Below are positions 46,126-59,456 of a stretch of DNA of 64,000 bases, one piece after another (position 1 is the stretch's first letter; each line of letters begins with the position of its first letter). Source of the stretch: Salinimonas lutimaris. GTDB taxonomy: Bacteria; Pseudomonadota; Gammaproteobacteria; Enterobacterales; Alteromonadaceae. Below the pieces are notes generated by a model. It did no database searches. It was not told the origin of the DNA and saw nothing but the letters and a program-made list of their open reading frames with translations. Position numbers and translations under genes: made by a program. The DNA lies in contig NZ_CP036536.1 in NCBI RefSeq assembly GCF_005222225.1, forward strand, positions 272,001 to 336,000, written 5' to 3'.

Positions 46126-46875
46126 GCCAATCAGTGCTGGAGGGTTTACCAGCCAAACAATTACAAATACAGCAATGGCTCCAGTCGCTCTAATGGACAT
46201 TTTCTGAAACCTTGACTCGACAGTTAACAGCCCTGGAATAATGGCAGCAATAGCCGATAGTGAAATAGCAAATCCACCTCTAAAAATGAAGGCTTGCCAG
46301 CTCGTTGGATTCGGAATCATCACGGCCAGAACGAATAGCACCAACAAGAATAAAACGCCAATTATTAATCCAGTAATTAATTGCCAATTAGGAGTTTTTT
46401 TCAAATCTGAAGCTCCTGAGTATTTGAACCCCGATACGGGCAAACGATGTTCCTCATACTTTTCTTCAAGAGCCTTCCATATATTCTTTTCTAGATACTC
46501 TTTAGTCATTCTCTGCATATTTGCAAAGGCTTGAGAATTAGGCTCTTGATAAGAAGATCCCAAAACAGAAGAATGACTACGCAGAAATCGAATGTGTAGA
46601 ATATACGATTCCAAAACCGCATGGCATGTCTCTGCGAAGCCAGTAACCCACTTACCGTTAACATGCGCTCCTAGCAACCCACTATTTCCGACAAAGCTTT
46701 CTACATAATTAAAATATGTATTGCCTTTTCTCTGACACTCAATCAGTTGATCTGCGGACGGGGATACCTTACTAGAATTGTATTCAATGGCTAATGGCTG
46801 AAGAACATCCATGTACTTTTGCTTGAGTTCTTCAATCTTCTCTTCTGCGCTCAGAACGAGTTGCTCATTAGTCAT
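46120..46875 (-). CDS. Cassette-borne membrane protein, unknown
   Basis: 251 residues from the ATG that overlaps the upstream gene's stop; a longer frame to 46914 is less likely. A soluble helical N-terminal region of about 160 residues (starting MTNEQLVLSAEEKIEELKQK) precedes three hydrophobic helices (GLIIGVLFLLVLFVLAVMI; GGFAISLSAIAAIIPGLL; GAIAVFVIVWLV). No family recognised. It forms a two-gene cassette with the 86-residue gene. Confidence 0.75.
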   Translation of the reverse strand: MTNEQLVLSAEEKIEELKQKYMDVLQPLAIEYNSSKVSPSADQLIECQRKGNTYFNYVESFVGNSGLLGAHVNGKWVTGFAETCHAVLESYILHIRFLRSHSSVLGSSYQEPNSQAFANMQRMTKEYLEKNIWKALEEKYEEHRLPVSGFKYSGASDLKKTPNWQLITGLIIGVLFLLVLFVLAVMIPNPTSWQAFIFRGGFAISLSAIAAIIPGLLTVESRFQKMSIRATGAIAVFVIVWLVNPPALIGS

Positions 46876-47128
46876 TAGATGAATCTTGCTTAACTGCCAT
46901 TGCCAGTAGCGCATTCAAATCGGAGTTGTCAGCCCCCTTCGTTAAGAACATTTTGGTGGAGCCACAATGCTTAACAACTATGTGCTGGCATTCAGTTCGG
47001 CTTAAGGTTTTTCCAGACGCAATAGCAGTATCAATATCTTTCTTTATTGACTCCAATTGCTGCTGTGTTGGATTCCAGTCAATAAGATTGCAGTGATCGC
47101 GCAAAAACTTTTCTAGATTTCTATTCAT
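46868..47128 (-). CDS. Small cassette-borne protein, unknown
   Basis: 86 residues, soluble: MNRNLEKFLRDHCNLIDWNP, then SRTECQHIVVKHCG. An AAGGAAGAAAA ribosome site precedes its ATG. It overlaps the following membrane-protein gene by 8 bp, so the products probably work together. A core-site-like AGCTAAC (plus strand 47168-47174) marks the cassette's upstream edge. Confidence 0.7.
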   Translation of the reverse strand: MNRNLEKFLRDHCNLIDWNPTQQQLESIKKDIDTAIASGKTLSRTECQHIVVKHCGSTKMFLTKGADNSDLNALLAMAVKQDSSND

Positions 47129-47479
47129 TTTTCTTCCTTCTCAAATGATATAGGTGCCACCTGAGCAGCTAACAATTTAATATGGCGCGATTTGCGCGTT
47201 TTTCTACCAACGCATCGCTCACTTTTATATTTTCACCATTATTACCAAACTAGCTATCATATTGCTACATAAAGGAAAGCTGTCAATCTGGATAAAATGC
47301 TAAAAAGAAAAACGAGCGATTGGGTCGTCTTCCTGAATATTGGAGCGACGCAGCTTATTTAGATAAATAATTAGCTTCGCAATACGCTTATGTCGTTGCT
47401 CACTCGTTTTGCCACTAAAATGCAATGAGCCAACGGCTGCTTCACGTACACAGGGGCTGCACAAGCAGCCCCGTAAAGC
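47129..47479. other. Inter-cassette stretch with hairpin and core site
   Basis: No gene. It holds a perfect hairpin GGGGCTGC / GCAGCCCC (47453-47472) just after the tyrosine recombinase gene, and an integron core-like AGCTAAC at 47168-47174. A whole attC between these two could not be delimited by eye. Confidence 0.45.
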
Positions 47480-48091
47480 CTAAATTTCAATAGATTCCGA
47501 TATTTCCAAAGCGTCGTCCACCTCGATGCCTAAGTAGCGGACTGTGCTTTCTAACTTCTTGTGGCCCAGCAAGAGTTGAACTACCCGAAGGTTTTTAGTC
47601 TTCTTGTAAATTAAATAGGGTTTGGTTCTGCGCAGTGAATGGGTACTGTAGAGTGAGGCATCTAGTCCAAGTTTTTCGATCCATCCGTGAAAAATGCGAT
47701 TATATTGTCTAGTTGATATGTGCTCAGCACCGTGTATACGCGATTTGAAAAGGTAGTCAGATGCTTTTAGTTCAGCGTTCTTTACCCAAGCCAAAATCGA
47801 TTCTCCGGTGTTCGGTGTTATCTCAAATTGGACAGGACTACCAGTTTTTTGCTGAACGACATGAGTGCGCCTCAGCACTGAACGTCCGCAAACGACATCT
47901 GAAACTTTGAGTTTAACGAGGTCACAACCTCGTAGTTTGCTATCAAGACCAAGATTGAACAGTGCGAGATCACGCGTCCGCCCTTCAAGTTCTAATCGAA
48001 TTCGGATACCCCATATATGTGATATCTGAAGAGGCTTCTTCTGCCCAATAATGCGATCTTTGTTCCAAGGTGTATGGATTTGAATTGCCAT
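47480..48091 (-). CDS. Short tyrosine recombinase carried in the cassette array
   Basis: 203 residues. It consists only of the catalytic domain: the first Arg in SKLRGCDLVKLKVSDV, THSLRRT (His-x-x-Arg), LLGHKKLESTVRYLG (second His and the nucleophile Tyr). All five catalytic positions are present. No N-terminal core-binding domain and no IntI-specific insert. ATG 48091 has an AGGAGA ribosome site; the longer frame to 48130 lacks one. A recombinase within a cassette, besides the broken intI, could act in trans on other sites. Confidence 0.87.
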   Translation of the reverse strand: MAIQIHTPWNKDRIIGQKKPLQISHIWGIRIRLELEGRTRDLALFNLGLDSKLRGCDLVKLKVSDVVCGRSVLRRTHVVQQKTGSPVQFEITPNTGESILAWVKNAELKASDYLFKSRIHGAEHISTRQYNRIFHGWIEKLGLDASLYSTHSLRRTKPYLIYKKTKNLRVVQLLLGHKKLESTVRYLGIEVDDALEISESIEI

Positions 48092-48187
48092 GAGTTGTCT
48101 CCTGCTTAGTAGGAAACATAAGTATGGCATTCAAGTTGACTGGCGCATTTAGACAAATAGCTGACGTTCAACACTCCACTAAAGGGC

Positions 48188-48279
48188 ACTAACGCGGTGG
48201 CTATAATCGGAGCGAAGCGACACAGCCACCTCGTTTGTGTCCCGTCGAGCTTGCGAGCAATTCGAGTGGTTTGTTATAT
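48188..48279 (-). repeat. Integron attC-like site after the DUF2971 cassette
   Basis: Minus strand: ATATAAC overlapping the gene's stop, an internal stem GGTGGCT / AGCCACC, and CGCGTTAGTG at the end. Length about 92 bp. The outer arms pair only partly, so boundaries are approximate. Confidence 0.6.
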
Positions 48280-49023
48280 CCGTTCATTTAGGTCCGAGCG
48301 CTTCATCTTGTCTCTTAGGTTCGGCGCCAACCTATTAGTTATTTCAGTTAAGGTGTCAATTTGCCAATTTTGACAATATGGTGAAAGCCAGATCTCATCT
48401 ACAACCGCTTCCAAATTCAAATTGAATGTTCGAACAGGGGATAAAGTATTAGGATCTATTCTGACTGGTGGATTGTCTGGGGAAAGTTCCCCTTGCGGCA
48501 AACATATTAGAGATTCGTTTACGCTAAAACGTATCTCTGATTCTGATGAGTAAGCTGGTGCTTTAGCATTTAATAATGTTGTATTTATCTGTAGTTCTTC
48601 TAGGTCACTGAAATCATTTCGATAGACTACTTCTCTAAAGTCATAGCTATATTCACCCCATTCGATCCCTTCCAAAAGTTGGCCGACAGTAGTTTTTAAA
48701 GCTACACCAATTCTAGATTCACCAAGATAAGCAAACCAGAGAGATCTGCATTCGTGCTCTTTACCAGCCCAGCAACTTATATAATGCGACTTTTTAACTG
48801 TATCTATATGAACATTTGCTCCACTTACAATATGTTCCTTGCCTTCCAGAGCCCCGTATTCTTCAAGCCGCTTTAGCATTAGGGAAGTTTCAAGCCGGTC
48901 CGCTGCTATTGCGACCTGAGTGAATTTGATTGTTCGAGAAACAAGCAAGTCTAAGTATTTATCAAGACTCAGGTAACGCCAAATAATTGTATCTTTAGGA
49001 GGTCTCGAAGGCTGCTCAAACAT
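48274..49023 (-). CDS. DUF2971-family cassette protein
   Basis: 249 residues. It shows the DUF2971 plan: IIWRYLSLDKYLDLLVSRTI, FTQVAIAADRLETS, HYISCWAGKEHECRSLWFAY and SRIGVALKT. DUF2971 genes are common in integron cassettes and near defence genes; their biochemical role is not established to my knowledge. attC sites bound it on both sides. Confidence 0.8.
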   Translation of the reverse strand: MFEQPSRPPKDTIIWRYLSLDKYLDLLVSRTIKFTQVAIAADRLETSLMLKRLEEYGALEGKEHIVSGANVHIDTVKKSHYISCWAGKEHECRSLWFAYLGESRIGVALKTTVGQLLEGIEWGEYSYDFREVVYRNDFSDLEELQINTTLLNAKAPAYSSESEIRFSVNESLICLPQGELSPDNPPVRIDPNTLSPVRTFNLNLEAVVDEIWLSPYCQNWQIDTLTEITNRLAPNLRDKMKRSDLNERI

Positions 49024-49040
49024 AAAACGTCCTTGTGAGG

Positions 49041-49113
49041 ATATAACGCCGCGCTTTGCGGCTGTTTTGTAGCGCCAGCGAAAAAACAGTCCGGCAACAG
49101 CGCCTTGTTAGGT
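49041..49113 (-). repeat. Integron attC site after the ADP-ribosyltransferase cassette
   Basis: Minus strand: ACCTAAC (matches RYYYAAC) overlapping the stop codon, then AAGGCGC, a central stem ACTGTTTT / AAAACAGC, then GCGCGGCGTTATAT. The outer arms TAACAAGGCGC and GCGCGGCGTTA pair well. This is the clearest attC of the window. Confidence 0.82.
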
Positions 49114-49895
49114 CAATAATGATCCAATATCTCAGAGCGAATATAAGTAACGCCGGATCGTTCTTCAATTTTTGTTGGCCTATATGCGCAACACATTGGA
49201 AGAAGCACTTCCTCTTCCTCGGGAAAATCCGAAATATGAGAGACATCCCTAGGAGCTCTTTTGTCGCGCTCCGACAAAGCGGAGACTGGCACAAGTTCAA
49301 ATATTACGTTTCCGCCAAAACAGGAATCGATACTCTTAGATGCTGAAGTAAATGGAGCCCAAATATAAATACTATCGACTTTGTACTTTTCTATATCGCT
49401 ACTTGGCATATTACTACCGCGAAAGCTTGGCCCCGTGTACTCATCTAATTGTCGCAGTGATACAGCTAACTGACATATCCAAGGTACTAGTGGATCATGA
49501 GAAACATCATTCCCTGAATGCCCTTTACGGAGCAAATTGTTTATGTAGGGATAAATCCCATTTTCCTCGGTATATTGCTTTATAATAATGGAGTTTAGGT
49601 CTGCCTCACTTTCTACAATTTCGAAATCTTTAGCTTGTTCGCTAAAACCAGCATACTGTAAGTTTTCTGCAATTGTATTTTTGAGGAGATCAAACTCTTC
49701 GAGAGCCTTATAGGCTCTATTGCGATAGTCATCACTTAACTTCACATGCAAAGGCACCAAGTGACCAAGCCAATGTGAAAATGGATAACGCTCGATTGCT
49801 CCTTCTAAAATAAAATTTTCACAATCATATATTCCAATGTCTTCACTGAGTGTCAGAAGATCACCTAAAGCTGATTTTGATAATCGATCTCGCAT
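49113..49895 (-). CDS. Predicted ADP-ribosyltransferase (R-S-E type), first integron cassette
   Basis: 260 residues. The C-terminal half carries the three motifs of arginine-type ADP-ribosyltransferases in order: R159 in GPSFRGSN, the S-T-S-like PFTSASKS at 181-188, and the E-x-E in FPEEEEVLLP (226-229). CFGGNVIFEL between them fits the core beta-strand. The N-terminal half is helical and unassigned. No signal peptide, so an intracellular toxin, phage-defence effector or regulatory enzyme is possible; no antitoxin gene is adjacent. The first cassette position next to attI is normally the best expressed. Confidence 0.75.
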   Translation of the reverse strand: MRDRLSKSALGDLLTLSEDIGIYDCENFILEGAIERYPFSHWLGHLVPLHVKLSDDYRNRAYKALEEFDLLKNTIAENLQYAGFSEQAKDFEIVESEADLNSIIIKQYTEENGIYPYINNLLRKGHSGNDVSHDPLVPWICQLAVSLRQLDEYTGPSFRGSNMPSSDIEKYKVDSIYIWAPFTSASKSIDSCFGGNVIFELVPVSALSERDKRAPRDVSHISDFPEEEEVLLPMCCAYRPTKIEERSGVTYIRSEILDHY

Positions 49896-49902
49896 ATCAA
49901 TG

Positions 49903-50104
49903 ACCTAACATTTAAATGAAGCGGACCCTAAGAACCGCTTATTAATTTTTATCATACCGGGCCATTTCCCGCTATCCTTCGCTGTGACTGGGCTGGCAGC
50001 ACTTTTAATATTTTGCGAACCTATTAATATGCGAACCACGATTCGCATATAAATACATCTCTATTGGCATAGTACAGCTTTACACAGCCAAGTCATATAC
50101 TTAG
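49903..50104 (-). promoter_or_regulatory. Putative attI recombination site and cassette promoter region
   Basis: Minus strand GTTAGGT (49903-49909) matches the GTTRRRY insertion core exactly, 8 bases before the first cassette gene. It lies in the gap between the divergent intI remnant and the cassette array, where attI and Pc are expected. Promoter hexamers were not assigned. Confidence 0.6.
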
Positions 50105-51001
50105 GAGTTCGCAAAACGTGGAACACAAAAAAAAATACGAATCGCTGAGTCAGGTCAAAACCTGATTAACCGCTTTTCCTTTGCCATTAACAGGCTGGGG
50201 TACAGTAAAAGGACAGAGCAAAGCTATCGCTACTGGATAAAGTATTTCCTGAACTACAATCGCGCTACGCCTGCCCAAGACCTCTGTACAGAGCATATCA
50301 ACCGCGTTCTCCAACATATATCTAACCGTAATAAATCAGCCACAACGGTCAACGCAGCCATTAACGCGATTAATTTCTTTTTCAAACATGTTCTGGAGCG
50401 GGATATGGGGCATCTTGCCCCGATTCATCGCCCTAAGGCATCAACAAATCTTCCTGTTGTATTCACCCACCAGGAAGCAATGAAAATACTCCGTGCGATG
50501 TACGGTACACATCGTCTAATGGCATCCATCCTCTACGGCTCTGGCCTTCGGATAAGTGAATGCGTTCAATTGAGGGTCAAAGACGTGGATTTGTCCCTGA
50601 GAACTATTCATGTTAAGTCCGCTAAAGGTAAGAAAGACCTTGTCACGCTATTCCCTGAAAGGCTTATCAGGCCATTGTCTCAGCAATTACAATGGAGGAA
50701 GTCACTGCACGACTATGACTTAAGTCTGGGCAAAGAACATGTTGAGCTACCTAATTCATTGAGTAAAAAATACCCTGCCGCAGAACGAGCGCTGGGATGG
50801 CAATACCTCTTCCCTTCAGCCATAGCAAGAATGGACAAAACCTTTAACGTCGAACGTCGCTGGTATACGTCAACCCGCACTTTACAAAAGGCGGTAAAGA
50901 GAGCGATTCAGATTGCCGGAGTGCACAAACACGGCGTTTGCCACACATTTCGCCATACATTTGCAACCACCGTGTTGTCCAACTCACTTGTTTGCGCATA
51001 A
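50105..51001 (+). pseudogene. intI: Degenerate integron integrase
   Basis: The integron-specific insert HVELPNSLSKKYPAAERALG-WQYLFPS identifies IntI. The N-terminal core-binding region (GYSKRTEQSYRYWIKYFL) is in frame from 50105 but has no ATG; a GTG at 50118 followed by nine A residues (50127-50135) starts in another frame, so a frameshift is likely in that run. The first Arg (GSGLRISECV) and HTFRHTFAT remain. The protein ends at about residue 19 after that box, without the GH and Tyr catalytic segments. It should be inactive. It is transcribed away from the cassette array, the standard integron layout. Confidence 0.9.
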
Positions 51002-51104
51002 AAGTTTGTTGTAATAACCACAAAATTCAGTATGACTTGCGCCTTCACTTGACCTTCGGCGCTAAAGCTAATAGGTTAATGCAGCCATTAGAATGAGGAA
51101 CGCA

Positions 51105-51476
51105 ATGAAATTGCATCAAAACAACAGAATTAACAGCAAGGTGGTAATTGCCGCCCTGATGCTGTTTGCACAGTTGTTTTTGTTTGCCTCAGATGCTTTT
51201 GCTTTTGATAGCTTCTTCGAAAACGCTACAGAATCACACCACGAATTGTGTGTTCAGGACTCCAATGTATGTCTCCCAGATAACAATTCTGCAGACGACG
51301 CTGGCGCAGACAACTGTGACCACTGCTGCTCCTGTCACGGACATTTTACCCATATCGTATTATTTAAAAATACTGATAGCCATTTAGGTAAATTTGGCGA
51401 GATGGCACTTGCTGCTTACCGTTCTTTCCCCCCCTCTCACTTACAACCTGGTATCGACCGTCCTCCCAGAGCCTAA
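51105..51476 (+). CDS. Small secreted Cys-rich protein with C-terminal RPP motif (copy 3)
   Basis: 123 residues. Signal peptide (VVIAALMLFAQLFLFASDAFA), central cysteine/His cluster NCDHCCSCHGHF and C-terminal GIDRPPRA. ATG 51105 follows GAGGA. It is 47 bp upstream of czcC and leads that operon. A TTGACC hexamer at 51049-51054 may be part of its promoter. Confidence 0.8.
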   Translation: MKLHQNNRINSKVVIAALMLFAQLFLFASDAFAFDSFFENATESHHELCVQDSNVCLPDNNSADDAGADNCDHCCSCHGHFTHIVLFKNTDSHLGKFGEMALAAYRSFPPSHLQPGIDRPPRA

Positions 51477-51523
51477 ATCCTAGTCATTTTTTACCTATTT
51501 AGTTACTGACCAGGATTTACAAT

Positions 51524-52811
51524 ATGAACTCTTTTTTTTCGCATGCGCGCAAGCGTATGTTCACTGTGGTCGTGAATAGTGTGTTGCTATTCATATCAAC
51601 CACTGCAACAAGCAAAACAATAACGTTCGAACAAGCGGCACGTCTGACGTTGCAGCAACACCCGGATTTACAGCGATATCAGTCGCTGCTCACTGCTACA
51701 GAGGCAGATAGAACGCTGGCTAATCTTACTCCGGCTTATCACGTTGGCGTTGAAACAGAAAACCTGCTCGGCTCCGGTGACTCATCAGGCATTAGTGATG
51801 CTGAGTTGACGGTTTCACTTTCCTCTATTTTTGAGATGGGAGGAAAGCGCGATGCAAGGGTATCCTTGGTTGACGCCAATTTATCCCTGTTACAGTCAGA
51901 GCGCTATGTTGCTTCGCTCAAACTGTTAAGCGAACTAACCCGGCACTATGTAAAAACACTCGCAGCTAAAGAGCGGCTGACATTGGCACAAACGTCTGTT
52001 TCTCTCGCGGATGAAGCCTTATCTATTGTTAAACAGCGCGTTGAGAAAGGCGCAACCAATAAAGCTGAATTTATGCGCGCCAGAGCCGCACTCAATCAAG
52101 CCAAAGTCGACAAAGCATCCGCTGAAACGGCTCTCGCTATTGCCAAGCAGTCACTTGCTCTATTTTGGCAGGGAGATGCTGAGGCAATCGATAAAATCTC
52201 GGGTTCACTTAGTACCCTTCCCGCAAAACGGCAGTATTCCGCTGTTTATCAACAATTTCTTGAATCAGCAAATGTGGAACGACTCACCCAAGCTATCAAT
52301 GTGAAAGAAGCTGAACAAAAGCTGGTAGAAAGTAATGCCAGTGCTGATATTTCATGGCGCATTGGTGTGCGGCGCTCTCAGGCAGTTCAGGATACGTCTG
52401 TTGTTGCGGCTGTATCCATGCCGCTTTTCGCTGAACAAAGAAACCAGGGCGCCACTCGGGCTGCCCTGGCGAAGAAAGAAGCCGCGGTAATTGCCAGAGA
52501 CAGTCAGATACTGGAGATAAAAGCATTACTGTTCAAAGCGCAGCAATACCTCAATTTCTCCATTGATGCTGTAAAGCATATCAACGACACCGTTTTGCCC
52601 GACCTTGAAACAGCTACCACGCTCGTGCTCGAAGGTTACCAGCGAGGGGCATACAGCTACCAGGACTGGATTGCATCCAGAGATGCGTTGATACGCGCAC
52701 ATGCAAAGGTCATCGAATTAAGCGAAAACGCGTTAGTGAACCAGTCACTCGTTGAACAGTGGACCGGAGTATCCGGTCAGGCTTCTCCTACTCAAGAATT
52801 CCGGAATAACC

Positions 52812-52819
<8 letters not shown>
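51524..52819 (+). CDS. czcC: Outer-membrane factor of a Co/Zn/Cd efflux system
   Basis: 431 residues, TolC-like. Signal peptide followed by ITFEQAARLTLQQHPDLQRY and the conserved GVETENLLGSGDSSGISDAE, LSSIFEMGGKRDAR, both typical of CzcC. It is overlapped by czcB (ATGAATAG). A second, related gene starts at 63261. Confidence 0.93.
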
Positions 52820-57117
<4,298 letters not shown>

Positions 57118-57125
57118 AACAACAA

Positions 57126-57147
57126 TGCCCTGGTTTTATCCAGGGCA
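57126..57147 (+). other. Intercistronic hairpin between czcA and the CDF gene
   Basis: Perfect arms TGCCCTGG / CCAGGGCA without a T run. It could be an RNA-processing or stability element that sets lower expression of the downstream gene; it does not look like a terminator. Confidence 0.55.
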
Positions 57148-57161
57148 CTACAGGAGTATGT

Positions 57162-58031
57162 ATGACGCACTCACATTCCCATACCTCAGAAAAAATTGGC
57201 TGGGCTTTTTTCCTTAACTTTGGCTTCACTATCATTGAGTTCATTGGAGGATGGTTAACAAACAGTACCGCTATTATGGCGGATGCCGTGCATGACTTAG
57301 GTGACACATTGTCAATTGGCAGTGCGTGGCTTCTGAATAAACTCGGCACTAAAAGCGCGACGAAAGAGTTTACCTATGGCTATCGCCGGCTGAGTTTACT
57401 TGGGGCGCTGATAAACGGCATTGTTTTAATCGTTGGTTCCGCCTGGATCCTTTATGAAGCTGTGCCACGCCTGAGTAACCCGGAGATGCCAGAAACAGAA
57501 GGCATGATTGTACTGGCTATTCTTGGCGTACTGGTCAACGGCTTCGCCGCTTATAAATTACAAGGTGGTAAATCGCTAAATGAAAAAGTTCTGAACTGGC
57601 ATTTACTCGAAGACGTTTTAGGTTGGGTAGCGGTACTCATTGTCGCTATTGTTATGCAGTTCAAAGACTGGCCCGTTCTGGATCCTGTTCTTTCTATCGG
57701 ATTTACACTTTTCATACTGTTCAATGTTATCCGAAACCTCGTCAGCACTGTGAAGCTGTTTTTTCAGGCGTCACCAAACAATAGTCTTTTACAAAACGTA
57801 ACTGATAAACTGCTTGAACTTGATGCTGTTAGCGATCTGCATCACCTGCATATCTGGTCATTAGATGGTGAGCATCATGTCGCGACAGTTCACGTCGTTA
57901 GTCAATTTGAGTCGAAAGCTGAATATCTTGAATTAAAAGAAAGTGTGTCCAACGCGCTGCAAGAGTTTGAGTTATCGCATACAGCTATTGAAATTGAGCT
58001 TACCAGCGAAAAATGTCGGGATGCTGATTAA
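57162..58031 (+). CDS. czcD: Cation diffusion facilitator (CzcD/ZitB type)
   Basis: 289 residues. N-terminal His run (MTHSHSHTSEK), six helices with the transport-site motifs NSTAIMADAVHDLGD (helix 2) and HLLEDVLGWVAVL (helix 5), and a C-terminal cytoplasmic domain with HHLHIWSLDGEHHVATVHV. It exports Zn2+/Cd2+/Co2+ from cytoplasm to periplasm in exchange for protons, feeding the czcCBA pump. Confidence 0.94.
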   Translation: MTHSHSHTSEKIGWAFFLNFGFTIIEFIGGWLTNSTAIMADAVHDLGDTLSIGSAWLLNKLGTKSATKEFTYGYRRLSLLGALINGIVLIVGSAWILYEAVPRLSNPEMPETEGMIVLAILGVLVNGFAAYKLQGGKSLNEKVLNWHLLEDVLGWVAVLIVAIVMQFKDWPVLDPVLSIGFTLFILFNVIRNLVSTVKLFFQASPNNSLLQNVTDKLLELDAVSDLHHLHIWSLDGEHHVATVHVVSQFESKAEYLELKESVSNALQEFELSHTAIEIELTSEKCRDAD

Positions 58032-58478
58032 TATTAATTTTGTATATAACAAATGGGCGGTGTAGCCACTATGAAACGACTTTTTACTTCAGTAATGGTC
58101 ACCACCCATTTTAACTGTATGAATCGATACTAATTTATTGAACATCTACTCACCTTTTTATACTTATACATTAGGTTGAGGGGATGACCGCTTTGTCCGA
58201 TGCATCGCCTGCCAAGCCGCTATTGCTGAATAACTGCAACTCGCTCCTAACTGCCATCAAAGTTGCAATAGGCCAACGGCTGCTATACGTACGGAGCTGC
58301 CGCCCACGAGTTTCAGTACCAACGGCAGCTACCGGCACTGAACAAACTGTCAGACCTGATTAAGCTCTACCATGGGTATTGTGTTAACACCAAGCGATTC
58401 TGTCGGTCTTTAGTTACCACGCGACTTTATCGCCCTCTGTATTTAAAGTTGAATCTTGATCTCAGCTTTCCCATCCCT
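58032..58478. other. Gene-free region after the czc operon
   Basis: It holds an inverted repeat, AAATGGGCGGTG (58051-58062) and CACCACCCATTT (58100-58111), with one G-U pair. This may act as a terminator or be an attC-like relic, since TATAAC precedes it. No gene is seen in the rest. Confidence 0.45.
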
Positions 58479-59040
58479 GTCTTTGGTGTGAAATCCTGAT
58501 CTGGTTTTGGTGGGATATCGTGATTTGATTGTTCCACAACACAAATTTTAGCGTGAAATCTCGATCCAAGTCTCCTCGGCGCTGTCTTTGGTTTGAAATC
58601 CTGATCTGGTTTTGGTGGGATATCGTGATTTGATTGTTCCGCAACACAAACTTTAGCGTGAAATCTCGATCTAAGTCTCCTCGACCCTGTCTTTGGTGTG
58701 AAATCCTGATCTGGTTTTGGTAGGATGTCGTGATTTCATTGTTCCGCAACACAAACTTTAGCATGAAATCTCGATCTAAGTCTCCTCGACCCTGTCTTTG
58801 GCGTGGAATCCTGATTTGATTTTGGTGGGATATCGTGATTTGATTGTTCCGCAACACAAACTTTAGCGTGAAATCCTGATCTCTTTTTGGTGAGAAATCT
58901 CGATTTAAGACTCCTCAACCCTGTCTTTGGTGTGAAATTCTGATTTGATTTTGGGATATCATTACTTCACAGCCTAATCTCAGGGTGAGATCTCGTATTC
59001 AAAATTCTCACTCCTTACTTTGGCATGAAATACTGATCGG
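58479..59040. repeat. 105-bp tandem repeat array
   Basis: Three consecutive 105-bp units (58479-58583, 58584-58688, 58689-58793), a fourth of 129 bp with a 24-bp insertion (58794-58922), and a degenerate fifth to about 59040. A partial unit precedes the first. Each unit contains three related sub-motifs of the form GTGAAATC-N2-GAT or GGGATATC-N2-GAT. A minus-strand frame runs through it with a 35-residue period but no supported start. It abuts the CBASS operon. 59041-59456 holds nothing else recognised. Confidence 0.92.
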
Positions 59041-59456
59041 GCGTTGATGTCATAGCGTGATTTTATCGTCACACACATCCGGGAGGTTAGTAAAATCAAA
59101 GTCTCAGCCAGTTTATTTATTTTTGACCTGTAACTCAAAAAGACAACACATCAGAGTGAAACGCCACTAGTTCAGCAGACACATCATGACCATACTAAAT
59201 GCCTACTTTACGCACAAAGTTGACTAATAGGTTCACACTATTAGGTGAACAAGGTCAAACGTAACCTCACAATACTCCAGCCCAAAGCCCGATTAAGTCT
59301 GACAAAGAACGGCAAGGAAGCTTCTAGTATTTTGTAGCTATTCATCCCAACCACTTCAAATTGGTTAAAGAAACTGCCAAAGTAAACCTGAAGCGCGAAG
59401 CGCGCAGATATCAATATCTATTTAGTAAAGGACAAGAAGTAATTAAAGGAGCACGC

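Noticed and set aside
50118..50166. GTG at 50118 as the intact start of the integron integrase
   Set aside because: It reads 15 codons into a stop (TGA at 50163) in a different frame from the conserved core; it only works if the nine-A run is shifted.
58462..58857. Minus-strand ORF of 131 residues with a 35-residue repeat
   Set aside because: It follows from a repeat unit of 105 bp, a multiple of three. No ribosome site, low-complexity polar product, start inside the repeat. Kept only as a note in the repeat entry.
58479..59040. CRISPR array
   Set aside because: Units of 105 bp are contiguous with no unique spacers and no cas genes nearby.
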